From NCBI RefSeq assembly GCF_037646705.1, contig NZ_JBBHER010000004.1, forward strand, positions 310,001 through 374,000: DNA of 64,000 nucleotides, written 5' to 3'. This DNA is from Pikeienuella litoralis (GTDB lineage Bacteria > Pseudomonadota > Alphaproteobacteria > Rhodobacterales > Rhodobacteraceae). Under the pieces are notes generated by a model. It was not told where the DNA came from. It saw nothing but the letters and a program-made list of their open reading frames with translations, and did not search any database. The position numbers and the translations under genes are program-made. Shown piece by piece: positions 41,139 to 49,686 of the stretch. Positions within the stretch are counted from its first letter, which is position 1; each line of letters opens with the position of its first letter.

Positions 41139-43139
41139 TTACTCCGCCGGGCTCAGGGATTGCGCCGCGAGCCGCGCGGCCCGCCGCTTGGCGGCCACCG
41201 CGCCGACGCGGTAGCGCCGATCCGTCAGGCTCACCAGGCCGCCAAACGCCATCACCAGCGCCCCGAGCCAGATCCAGTTGATGTAAGGTTTGACATAGGA
41301 GCGCACCGCCCATTTCGCGCCGCCGTCGGAGGGATCTCCAAGAACGACATAGATATCCCGCCAGAAGCCGCTGTTGATCCCGGCCTCCGTGGTCGGCGTC
41401 CGTTGCACCGGATAGAATCGCTTCTCCGGGAAGACGCGGGTGACCTCCCGGCCGTCCCGCGAGACGATGAACCGGCCGATATCGGCCTGATAATTCGGCC
41501 CCTGGCTGGCGCTCACCCCGTCAAACGCGATCTCGTAGCCGCCAAGTTCGATCACATCGCCCGGCGCGGCGAGTCGGATATCCTCCACTTGCCACGCGGT
41601 CACCGCCGCGATTCCGAAGATCGTGAACCCGAACCCGGTATGCGCCAGAAACTTGCCCCAGTCGGCGCGCGGCACGTTCACCAATTTGCGGAGGCTTTCC
41701 TCCAGGGGCGCGCGCCCCGCCTTCACCCGCTCCGCGAGCTCAATCACGACGCCAAGAACGATCCACGCCGCAAGCGCGAGCCCGATCGGCGCGATCGGCG
41801 AGCGGCCGGTCTGAAGCGTCCAGATCAACGCGCAGAGCAGGAACGCGATCGCGCCGCCCAGCATGAGCTTCCGCCACGCCCTGCCGAGCCTCCCCCGCTT
41901 CCACGGCATGATCGCGCCGAAAGGCAGGGCGATTCCGAGCAGGATCATGAACGGCGTGAAGGACATGTTGAAAAACGGCGCGCCGACGGAAATCTTCGCG
42001 CCGTCGATCATCTCCCGGAACAGCGGCGCCAGCGTGCCGACAAAAACCACGGCGCAGGCGACGGTCAGAAGAAGATTGTTCAGGATCAGCCCACTCTCGC
42101 GGCTGACGGGCGCGAAAACGCCATCCGCCCGCATCTTCGGCGCCCGCCATGCGTAAAGCGCCAGCCCGCCGCCGATGGCGACGATCAGCATGCCGAGGAT
42201 GAAGACCCCGCGCGTCGGGTCCGACGCGAAGGCGTGGACGCTGGTGATGACGCCGGAGCGGACGATGAACGTGCCGATCAGCGACAGCGAAAACGCGAAG
42301 ATCGAAAGGAGGATGGTCCAGCTTTTCAGCGTCGCGCGTTTTTCGACGACGATCGCCGAATGGAGAAGCGCCGTCGCGATCAACCACGGCATGAAGCTGG
42401 CGTTCTCCACCGGATCCCAGAACCACCAGCCGCCCCAGCCAAGCTCGTAATACGCCCACCAGGACCCGAGCGCGATCCCGAGCGTGAGCGAGATCCAGGC
42501 GAGAAGCGTCCACGGGCGCACCCAGCGCGCCCAGGCGGCGTCCACCCGCCCCTCGATCAGCGCCGCGATGGCGAAGGAATAGCTCATCGAAAGGCCGACA
42601 TAGCCGAAATAGAGAAACGGCGGATGAAAGGCGAGGCCCGGATCCTGCAGCAGCGGATTGAGGTCCGCCCCGTCCGCCGGCGCCGGGAACATCCGCCAGA
42701 ACGGATTGGAGGTGAAGAGGATGAATCCCAGAAACGCGGCGCCGATCATCCCCTGGATCGCCAGCGTCCGCGCCTTCAGCCCCGACGGCAGATTGCCGCC
42801 GAACCCCGCGACCATCGCCCCGAAGAGCGCGAGGGTCAGCACCCAGAGCAGCATCGAGCCCTCATGATTGCCCCAGACGCCGGTGATCTTGTACAGGAGC
42901 GGGATCATCGAATTCGAGTTGGAGGCGACGACCCGCACCGAAAAATCGGAAACGATGAAGGAATAGGTCAGCGCCCCGAAGGCGAACGCCAGCGCCGCGA
43001 ATTGCAGAAGCGCCAGAGGCGAGCCGATGCGCATCCAGTCGATCCAGCCCTTCTGCGCGCCGATCAGCGGCGCGCTCGACTGCGCGATGGCGAGGACAAA
43101 GGCGATGATGACTGCGAAGTGGCCGAGTTCTGCGATCAT
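41139..43139 (-). CDS. ccmF: Haem lyase subunit CcmF
   Basis: Large inner-membrane component of the cytochrome c haem ligation complex. 666 residues with about 14 hydrophobic segments; the tryptophan-rich WWD haem-handling region is seen as WWAYYELGWGGWWFWDPVEN, and GSMLLWVLTLALFG and PPFLYFGYVGLSM flank it. The ATG at 43139 has GGAGG upstream. It lies between the PhzF-like gene and ccmH. Only ccmE, ccmF and ccmH are here; ccmABCDG must be elsewhere. Confidence 0.94.
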   Translation of the reverse strand: MIAELGHFAVIIAFVLAIAQSSAPLIGAQKGWIDWMRIGSPLALLQFAALAFAFGALTYSFIVSDFSVRVVASNSNSMIPLLYKITGVWGNHEGSMLLWVLTLALFGAMVAGFGGNLPSGLKARTLAIQGMIGAAFLGFILFTSNPFWRMFPAPADGADLNPLLQDPGLAFHPPFLYFGYVGLSMSYSFAIAALIEGRVDAAWARWVRPWTLLAWISLTLGIALGSWWAYYELGWGGWWFWDPVENASFMPWLIATALLHSAIVVEKRATLKSWTILLSIFAFSLSLIGTFIVRSGVITSVHAFASDPTRGVFILGMLIVAIGGGLALYAWRAPKMRADGVFAPVSRESGLILNNLLLTVACAVVFVGTLAPLFREMIDGAKISVGAPFFNMSFTPFMILLGIALPFGAIMPWKRGRLGRAWRKLMLGGAIAFLLCALIWTLQTGRSPIAPIGLALAAWIVLGVVIELAERVKAGRAPLEESLRKLVNVPRADWGKFLAHTGFGFTIFGIAAVTAWQVEDIRLAAPGDVIELGGYEIAFDGVSASQGPNYQADIGRFIVSRDGREVTRVFPEKRFYPVQRTPTTEAGINSGFWRDIYVVLGDPSDGGAKWAVRSYVKPYINWIWLGALVMAFGGLVSLTDRRYRVGAVAAKRRAARLAAQSLSPAE

Positions 43140-43241
43140 GTGAGGGCCTCCATTCCCGGCTCCGGAGCATACGCGCCGCATCCGTCGGAGCAATGCGCGG
43201 ATGCGCGCGGGGGCCAACGATCACGTGAGGGCGCCCGGCGG

Positions 43242-44114
43242 TCAGAAATCCGCGTCTCCACGAATGACCCTTACGCCGGCGCCGGCGACGCGAACGCCCT
43301 CGATCGCGTCGGACGGGCCGATCAATTCGACCTCCGCCCACCCCGGGCGACCGAGGTCGTGCCCCTGCTCGGCGACGAAACGCCGGGCGATCCAGCCTTG
43401 CGCGAAAAGCCACGCCGCCATGCAGCCGGTGGCGGCGCCCGTGAACGGATCCTCGGCCGGGAGCGGCGGCGGCAGGAGAAGGCGCGCGAAGGTCTCGCCC
43501 TCCTCCGTCGCGCCGCGCGTCACATGCAGGAACGGCGCCATGAAATCCGCGTCTTCGGCCGCCTTGAACCGCGCCAGCGCCGCGCTGTCGAGCCGGGCCG
43601 CGCGGAGCGCGACGACCGAGCCAAGCCGCACGATGCAGAACGGCGTGCCGGTGGAGACCGTTTGCGGGACCCCGGTCACGTCGACGGCGCGGAGCCCGTA
43701 GATCTCCGCGATCGCGGCGGGGTCGTATGTCCGGCCGAAGACAGGCCGGGGCTGCGTCATCGCGACGAGCGGCGGGCGCCCTTCGCGCGCGATCACCTCG
43801 ATCGGCATCACCCCCGCGCCGACCTCGAGCGTGAACCGGGACGGCGCGCTCACCAGCCCCTCGGCGATCAGCGCGGTCACGGTCGCGACCGTCGGATGCC
43901 CCGCCATCGGGATCTCGCCGGTCGGCAGGTAATAGCGCGCGCCGAAATCCGCCGCCGTGGAGGAGACGACGAACGCGCACTCCACCAGCCCGGTCTCGCG
44001 GGTGAAGGCGATCCGCGCCTCCTCGCCGATGTCATCCGCGTCGAAGACCACCGCGCACGGATTGCCGCCGTATCGCGTCTCGGTGAATGCGTCGATCCAA
44101 TAGACCGGCTTCAC
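43242..44114 (-). CDS. PhzF family isomerase-like protein
   Basis: A 290-residue two-domain diaminopimelate-epimerase fold of the PhzF family. The catalytic Glu lies in GLVECAFVVSS near residue 45, with PTGEIPMAGHPTVATV and the second-domain GAATGCMAAWLFAQ. The ATG at 44114 overlaps the ccmE stop (ATGA), placing it inside the cytochrome c maturation operon. No phenazine genes are nearby, so an isomerase or epimerase of unknown substrate is the safe reading. Confidence 0.88.
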   Translation of the reverse strand: MKPVYWIDAFTETRYGGNPCAVVFDADDIGEEARIAFTRETGLVECAFVVSSTAADFGARYYLPTGEIPMAGHPTVATVTALIAEGLVSAPSRFTLEVGAGVMPIEVIAREGRPPLVAMTQPRPVFGRTYDPAAIAEIYGLRAVDVTGVPQTVSTGTPFCIVRLGSVVALRAARLDSAALARFKAAEDADFMAPFLHVTRGATEEGETFARLLLPPPLPAEDPFTGAATGCMAAWLFAQGWIARRFVAEQGHDLGRPGWAEVELIGPSDAIEGVRVAGAGVRVIRGDADF

Positions 44115-44542
44115 GATCCGACCTTTTCCTTGGCCTTGATGATCCGATCCTCGATCTCCGCCGGCATGTATTTCTCGTCATGCTTCGCCAGAACTTCCGA
44201 GGCGATGAACACGCCGTCGACGATCCTGCCGTCCGCGACCGCGCCCTGCCCCGACTTGATCAGGTCGGGCAGAACGCCTTCGAAGCGGACTTCGATGTCG
44301 GTCTCGTAATCGGTGAGGCGGAACGAGTTGACGACGCCCTTCTCAAGGGTTCCATCGACCACGATCCCTCCGATCCGCAACCGTTCATTCGGCCCGCGCT
44401 GAGACGCGGCCGCCTCGGTCGGGGTCACGAAGAATGCGATCGTATCCTGAAAGGCGACCGAAACCAGCACGGCGGCCGCGGTCATCACCCCGGCGCCGAC
44501 GCCGATCAGCGCCATCCGCCGCTTCTTTCGAGTCATCGCCAT
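44111..44542 (-). CDS. ccmE: Haem chaperone CcmE
   Basis: Periplasmic membrane-anchored haem carrier of cytochrome c maturation. 143 residues with one N-terminal anchor (about 10-30), an OB-fold barrel and the covalent haem-binding His121 followed by Tyr125 in LAKHDEKYMP. The ATG at 44542 shares a base with the stop of the YihY gene (TGATG); a second ATG at 44536 is possible. Followed by the PhzF-like gene by overlap. Confidence 0.95.
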   Translation of the reverse strand: MAMTRKKRRMALIGVGAGVMTAAAVLVSVAFQDTIAFFVTPTEAAASQRGPNERLRIGGIVVDGTLEKGVVNSFRLTDYETDIEVRFEGVLPDLIKSGQGAVADGRIVDGVFIASEVLAKHDEKYMPAEIEDRIIKAKEKVGS

Positions 44543-45393
44543 CAGGCGTCCTCCTCTTCTTCGGCGCGCTCATGTCGCGCGGCCAGCCGGGCGGCGTTCA
44601 CTTCCGCGCCATATATGACTACGGCGCCCGTCAAATAAAAGAATAGAAGAGTCACGATCACGCCTGCAAAGGCGCCATATGTCACGGTGTAGCTCGGCGC
44701 GAAGGCGAGATAGATCGAGAACGCCGAAGCGCCGGAGATCCAGAGCAGGGTCGAGACGACGATCCCCGGGACGACGGCGCGCCAGCGCGGGCGGCTGGAC
44801 GGCAACCACCGGTTCAGCGTGAAGAGGAAGAGCGCGAAACTGAGCACGCCCATCAGATAGCGGACCACCCCGATCCCGACCGGCGGCTGGAATCCGGTCC
44901 ATTCATGGGCCAGCTTGAGCGCGAGCGGCGCCAGAATGATCAGGAAGCCGAGAAGAGTGAACGTGACTGCGGCGAGCAGAACGAAGCCAAGCGCCGTCAG
45001 CCGCCGCCGGATGAACCCCCGCGAGCCCGAGACCTGATAGGCCTTGTCGAGGCCGACCCTGAGCGCCTCCACCCCGTTCGACGCGACCCAGATCGCCCCC
45101 AGCCCCGAGAGGGTCAGAAGCCCGCCGCGCCGCTGCCCCAGCACTTCGTCGAGCACCGGCAGCAAGGTCTTGACGATATGGTCGGGCGCGAGATGGACCA
45201 GAGCGTTGAAAACCGCGCGGCTGTCCTCCGGGCCGATCAGGATCCCGGCGAGCGCCGAGAAGAAGATCGCGAACGGAAACAGGGAAAGGAAAACCGAAAA
45301 CGCGATGAACCCCGCAAATGCGAAACCGTCATGCTCTTCAAACCGTTGATAGGCGCGATAGAGCAGCAGCGCGAGATCCCTGGCGCGGCTCAC
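44542..45393 (-). CDS. YihY/BrkB family membrane protein
   Basis: A 283-residue inner-membrane protein with six predicted helices; family hallmarks are FAGFIAFSVFLSLFPFAIF near residue 30, the GSRGFIRRRLTALGFVL loop, and the late TYGAFAGVIVTLLFFYLTGAVVIYGAEVNA. The C-terminus is acidic (EEEED). The function is unresolved; earlier RNase BN assignments of relatives were withdrawn. It lies between argC and ccmE with a four-base overlap at each or nearly each side, so it is co-transcribed. Confidence 0.88.
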   Translation of the reverse strand: MSRARDLALLLYRAYQRFEEHDGFAFAGFIAFSVFLSLFPFAIFFSALAGILIGPEDSRAVFNALVHLAPDHIVKTLLPVLDEVLGQRRGGLLTLSGLGAIWVASNGVEALRVGLDKAYQVSGSRGFIRRRLTALGFVLLAAVTFTLLGFLIILAPLALKLAHEWTGFQPPVGIGVVRYLMGVLSFALFLFTLNRWLPSSRPRWRAVVPGIVVSTLLWISGASAFSIYLAFAPSYTVTYGAFAGVIVTLLFFYLTGAVVIYGAEVNAARLAARHERAEEEEDA

Positions 45394-46421
45394 GGAAACA
45401 AAGGCGCCGCCTCAAGCCCCATCGTCTCCGGCAGGCCGAGCGCGATATTCGCGCACTGGATGGCCTGACCCGACGCTCCCTTGACGAGATTGTCGAGCAC
45501 CGAGACGATGATCGTCCGCCCCGGCTGACGGTCGGCCACGACGCCGATCCGGCAGAGATTCGAGCCCCGGACATGGCGCGTCTCCGGCGCCGCGCCAAGG
45601 GGCAGAACATCGACGAACGGTTCATCCGCATAGCGCCGGGCGAGCGTCTCGCGCACCTCCTCGGCCTCCCCCCGGACATAGATCGTGGCCAGAATGCCGC
45701 GATTCATCGGCAGAAGATGCGGCGTGAAGCTGACCACGACCTCGCGGCCGGCGGCCTTGGAGAGCTCCTGATCGTATTCCGCCGTGTGCCGATGCTTGGC
45801 GATGTTGTAGGCGTCCACCCCCTCCGTCACCTCGGAGAAGAGCTTGCGCTCGGAAGGCGCGCGCCCGGCGCCCGTGATCCCCGTCTTCGCGTCGATGATG
45901 ATCGGATCGGGCGCGATCACGCCCGCCTCGAGCAGCGGCACCAGCGGCATCAGCGCGGTGACGACGAAACAGCCGGTCCCGGCGATCAGCCGCGCGGTTT
46001 TCATCTCCTCCCGATAGAACTCGGGCAGCCCGTAAACCGCCTGTTTCTGCAACTCGGGCGCCAGATGCGCATGGCCATACCATTTGGCGTAAAGCTCGGG
46101 GTCGCGCAGCCGGAAATCCGCCGAAAGATCGACGACGCGCACCGATTCCGGCACCCCCGCGACCACCTGCTGCGCCGTCGCGTGCGGCAGCGCGCAGAAT
46201 GCGAGATCCACCCCGCTCCAGTCGACCTCCTCGATCGTCGTCAGCATCGGCAGCGAAAGATGCGCGAGATGGGGAAAGACCGCGCCCATCGCCTGCCCCG
46301 CCTTCCGATCGGCGGTCAGCGCGACGATCTCCAGCGCCGGATGGGTGTGGATCAGACGAACGAGCTCCGCTCCGGTATAGCCGGAGGCGCCAAGGATTGC
46401 GGTCTTGAATGTCTGGGTCAT
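45390..46421 (-). CDS. argC: N-acetyl-gamma-glutamyl-phosphate reductase
   Basis: NADPH-dependent third step of arginine biosynthesis. 343 residues: Rossmann motif ILGASGYTGAELVRL at about residues 8-22, the catalytic Cys in IAGTGCFVVTALMPL, the His-containing KHRHTAEYDQEL and FTPHLLPMNRGIL. The ATG at 46421 (MTQTFKTAILG) fits family starts better than the upstream in-frame one at 46460. It is the first gene of the chain argC-yihY-ccmE-phzF-like-ccmF-ccmH. Confidence 0.95.
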   Translation of the reverse strand: MTQTFKTAILGASGYTGAELVRLIHTHPALEIVALTADRKAGQAMGAVFPHLAHLSLPMLTTIEEVDWSGVDLAFCALPHATAQQVVAGVPESVRVVDLSADFRLRDPELYAKWYGHAHLAPELQKQAVYGLPEFYREEMKTARLIAGTGCFVVTALMPLVPLLEAGVIAPDPIIIDAKTGITGAGRAPSERKLFSEVTEGVDAYNIAKHRHTAEYDQELSKAAGREVVVSFTPHLLPMNRGILATIYVRGEAEEVRETLARRYADEPFVDVLPLGAAPETRHVRGSNLCRIGVVADRQPGRTIIVSVLDNLVKGASGQAIQCANIALGLPETMGLEAAPLFP

Positions 46422-46554
46422 GGCTGAGGTCCGGTCGCTCTTCGGTTGCATCGCCCGCATACACTGCGCAGATCGCCTTTTCCAGATGGCGAAAGGCCCG
46501 GACCCGGCGGCGGGCGCGGCTCCCGCATCCGCCCGGGCGCCGAGGCCGCGTCTC

Positions 46555-47172
46555 TCAGGCGCGCTCCAGAACCCAGTCGGACATCTCGGGAAGAAGATCG
46601 TCGAGTATGCCCTGAAAGGCGGCGACGATGGAGGGGGGGCGATCGTCCGCCGCGCGCGCGGTCCGCGCGAAAGCGCGCGTCGCGATCACGCGCTGGTCCC
46701 GGTCGTTCAGGGCGGTCAATGTGATGTCGACCGCCGCCTCGAACGCGCCGGCTGGCGTCGCCTCGACCTGAAACGCATCGATACGGACCAGCAGCGCGGT
46801 GTCCGGCGCCGGCCCGCCCTCGCCGCGCCCGACATAGCCGATGCGCCCCGTCCCCGCGATGCTGCGGATCAGCAGGAATTGCAGCACGAGCGGCAATTCA
46901 TCCGCCCATCTCGCGTCGGGCAGATAGGTGATGGAGAGCGCGTCAGGCTTGACCATGATGCGGTCGGCGGCGATGGACGCCGGCGCCTCGGGCCGGGCGA
47001 TCAGCAGCGTCCGCGACGTCCGCCGCCCGGATTTGGCGCCCGCCGCCGGCGACAGGTCATAGGTGGCGAGGGGCTGAGACGCCGAATTCAGCACCGACAC
47101 CGCGCTGCATCCGCCCAGAGCGGAAATCCCGCTCAGAAGCGCCGCCCGTCGCGTCATGGTCATGGGGGACAT
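46555..47172 (-). CDS. ABC-type transport auxiliary lipoprotein, PqiC-like
   Basis: A 205-residue lipoprotein: N-terminal MTRRAALLSG and lipobox ISALGGC near residues 16-22, then an alpha/beta domain of the ABC_trans_aux family with TLLIARPEAPASIAADRI and the YLPDARWADELPLVLQ strand-helix. Relatives (PqiC type) assemble with MCE lipid-transport systems at the outer membrane. It is the last gene of the minus-strand Mla-like operon, four bases after the MlaD gene. ATGs at 47163 and 47157 are alternative starts. Confidence 0.85.
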   Translation of the reverse strand: MSPMTMTRRAALLSGISALGGCSAVSVLNSASQPLATYDLSPAAGAKSGRRTSRTLLIARPEAPASIAADRIMVKPDALSITYLPDARWADELPLVLQFLLIRSIAGTGRIGYVGRGEGGPAPDTALLVRIDAFQVEATPAGAFEAAVDITLTALNDRDQRVIATRAFARTARAADDRPPSIVAAFQGILDDLLPEMSDWVLERA

Positions 47173-47176
47173 CGTG

Positions 47177-48895
47177 TCATCTCCGGTATTCGGGAACGCG
47201 CTCGTTCAGCAGGAACCGCGCGGGGTCGCGCTCGATCCGGCGCACGAGGCTGTTGAGCGAGGCGACCAGGCCGCGCGCCTCGGCGCCGAGCCGCGTCAAC
47301 TCGGGCAGGCCGGTGCGGGCGAAATCGCTGACCCCGGGCGCGCTGGCGGCGACGGCGCCTTGAAACTGGGCCACGACGGCGTCGGCCCGGGCGATCAGGG
47401 CGCGCAGGTCCGCCGTGATGGCCGGAACATCGCGCGCCACATCCTCGACCGCGACGCTGATCCGGCTGGAGGCGGCGCGAATGTCGCTGAGGACGGGATC
47501 GAGATCCGTGGTCATCACCGTCGTCGCGGCGTCAAAGGCGGTCTCGGCGGAGGCGAGCGCGCCGCCCGCCCCGGCGAGGGCGGAATCGAGCGCGTCGAGG
47601 CTGATCTGCGCCCGTTGCAACAGCGCATTGGCGGAGGCCAGCGCCTGTTCGGCCCCGCCGGCCAGCGGATCCAGGCGCCCGGTCAGGCCGGTCAGATCCG
47701 CCGCCATCCGATCCACCGCATCCGAGGCCGTCGCCACGGCGCCGCGGATATCGGCGACGACGACCGGCACATCGTTCAGGACAACGGATTCGATCGTGGC
47801 GATGGCCGATTTGGCGCCCGCCAGCACGTCGCGCGCTTCAGCGACCAGCAGCGCGCCGTCCCCGACGATCAGCGTGTCAAAACTCTTGGACGCGCCCGTG
47901 ATCGCGGCGAAGGCCGTGTTGGCGTCCCGCAGGGTCTGCTCCATCTCCGCCAGCCGCGCGTTCAGCAGGGTGGCGGTTTCGCCAAACCCGTCAAGGGTTT
48001 CGCCGGACCGGCTCTGGAGATCCGCGACCGCGCTATCGATCTGGCCGACCACCTGAGACACTTGGGCCAAAATGGCGGGAACCTGTTCGCGCAGGATCGT
48101 CTGCGCCGCATCGAAAGTCCCTTCGACGCTGTCGATCGCCGCCGTCGACGATGTAAGAGTAGCGCGGGTCGCGTCGAAGGCATGCTGGGCCGACGCCAAC
48201 GCCGCGTCGGCCCGTTCGAGCGTGGTTTCGGCGGAGGCGCCGAGTCTGTCCAGCCGGCCGGTGAACCGCGTGATCTGCCCGGTGGCGTCGCTCACGGTTC
48301 CGGTGATGCTCGAAAAATCGGTGAGCGCCTGATCCAGCCGACCGGACGAAGCGTCCAGATTCTTCAGGATATTCGTCACATAGCGCTGGTTTTCCGGCCC
48401 GGTCAGGGCGCGGAACTGTTGCAGCAGACGCATGGTCTCCGCCAACAGGTCGGGCGCGTCCCTGACCAGGGTCTGCACGGTCGAGCGGCGGGACTTGATG
48501 ATCGGCAGCTCCCCATCCGAGGATGTCAGCCGCGCGGCGTCGGGCGCGCCGCCGAACAGGGAGATATAGGCGACGCCGGTCACGCCCTGCGATTGCAACT
48601 GCGCGACCGTATCGACGCGCACCGGCGTCTCCGCGTTGATCTCCACCGTCGCCAGCACCCGCGCGGGATCCTTCTCGTAGATCCTGAGATCGATCACCTT
48701 GCCGACGGAAATCCCGTTGAAGAGGACGTCCCCCGACGGATTGAGCCCGGAGACATCGTCAAAGAGGATGCCGTAGGTCGTGTATTGCCTGTCGATCTGG
48801 ACGTTCGCGAGCCAGATGAAGAACCCCAGCGTTCCGAGGATCGCCATCAGGGTGAACGCCCCGATCAGGATGAAATTCGCCCGGGTCTCCATCAT
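47177..48895 (-). CDS. MlaD-like MCE family protein, long form
   Basis: Periplasmic lipid-binding component of an Mla-type phospholipid transporter. 572 residues: one N-terminal membrane anchor (about 8-28, FILIGAFTLMAILGTLGFFI), an MCE domain (about 38-120, with YGILFDDVSGLNPSGDVLFNG and GVTGVAYISLFGG), then some 430 residues of Ala/Ser/Asp-rich helix that may form a long tube or coiled coil spanning the periplasm. It is three times longer than E. coli MlaD (about 183). The ATG at 48895 overlaps the MlaF stop (ATGA). Confidence 0.9.
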   Translation of the reverse strand: MMETRANFILIGAFTLMAILGTLGFFIWLANVQIDRQYTTYGILFDDVSGLNPSGDVLFNGISVGKVIDLRIYEKDPARVLATVEINAETPVRVDTVAQLQSQGVTGVAYISLFGGAPDAARLTSSDGELPIIKSRRSTVQTLVRDAPDLLAETMRLLQQFRALTGPENQRYVTNILKNLDASSGRLDQALTDFSSITGTVSDATGQITRFTGRLDRLGASAETTLERADAALASAQHAFDATRATLTSSTAAIDSVEGTFDAAQTILREQVPAILAQVSQVVGQIDSAVADLQSRSGETLDGFGETATLLNARLAEMEQTLRDANTAFAAITGASKSFDTLIVGDGALLVAEARDVLAGAKSAIATIESVVLNDVPVVVADIRGAVATASDAVDRMAADLTGLTGRLDPLAGGAEQALASANALLQRAQISLDALDSALAGAGGALASAETAFDAATTVMTTDLDPVLSDIRAASSRISVAVEDVARDVPAITADLRALIARADAVVAQFQGAVAASAPGVSDFARTGLPELTRLGAEARGLVASLNSLVRRIERDPARFLLNERVPEYRR

Positions 48896-49686
48896 CTTGC
48901 TCCTGGCGACCGCGCCGACGCGGTCGCCGCCCGGGCCCGCGGGCCATGAAAGTACTCACGGACCCAAGGGTGATCAACCTCCAGCATATCCTGCAGGGTG
49001 CCGACCGCGAGAACCTTCCTGTCCGCCAGAACCGCCACCCGGTCGCAGATCGCGTGCAGGCTGTCGAGGTCATGGGTGACGAGAAACACCGTCAGGCCAA
49101 GCGCCGCCTGCAACTGCTTGATCAGAACGTCGAGCGCCGCCGCCCCGATCGGGTCGAGCCCGGCCGTCGGCTCGTCGAGAAATACGATCTCGGGGTCGAG
49201 CGCGATGGCGCGCGCGAAACCGGCGCGCTTGCGCATGCCGCCGGAAAGCTCCGACGGAAACTTCTCCTGCGCGTCTTCGGGCAGGCCGACCATGCGCACC
49301 TTGATGCCCGCCAGCGTCTCGCGCAGGGCGTCGTCCAGATGCAGCTGTTCGCGCATCGGCGCCTCGACATTCTGGCGCACGGTCAGCGATGAGAACAGCG
49401 CGCCGTCCTGGAACATCACCCCCCAGCGGCGGCGCAAGCGGCGATATTCGTCCTCGGGCGTGTCGCGCACGCTTTCTCCGAACACCTCGATCTGGCCCGC
49501 GTTCGGTTTCAGCAAGCCGACGATGGCCCGCAGCAGGACCGACTTGCCGGTGCCGGATCCGCCGACCACCCCGATGATCTCGCCGCGCCGCACGTCGAGA
49601 TCCAGGCCATCATGCACCGTATGCGTCCCGAACCGCGTCACCAGCCCGCGAACCCGGATGATGTGATCTTCCCGCGCCTCGGTCAT
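48892..49686 (-). CDS. MlaF-like ABC transporter ATPase
   Basis: ATPase of the Mla-like lipid transporter, 264 residues. Walker A GGSGTGKS at about residues 41-48, signature LSGGMRKRAGFARA, Walker B EIVFLDEPTAGLDP, and the switch His in LVTHDL. The ATG at 49686 shares one base with the stop of the permease gene (TGATG); the frame is open far upstream in an unrelated reading frame of that gene. Followed by the MlaD-like gene. Confidence 0.94.
   Translation of the reverse strand: MTEAREDHIIRVRGLVTRFGTHTVHDGLDLDVRRGEIIGVVGGSGTGKSVLLRAIVGLLKPNAGQIEVFGESVRDTPEDEYRRLRRRWGVMFQDGALFSSLTVRQNVEAPMREQLHLDDALRETLAGIKVRMVGLPEDAQEKFPSELSGGMRKRAGFARAIALDPEIVFLDEPTAGLDPIGAAALDVLIKQLQAALGLTVFLVTHDLDSLHAICDRVAVLADRKVLAVGTLQDMLEVDHPWVREYFHGPRARAATASARSPGAR

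Noticed and set aside
41100..44309. 1069-codon open frame antisense to ccmF, the PhzF-like gene and ccmE
   Set aside because: Covers three recognised genes; low-complexity Arg/Glu/His composition.
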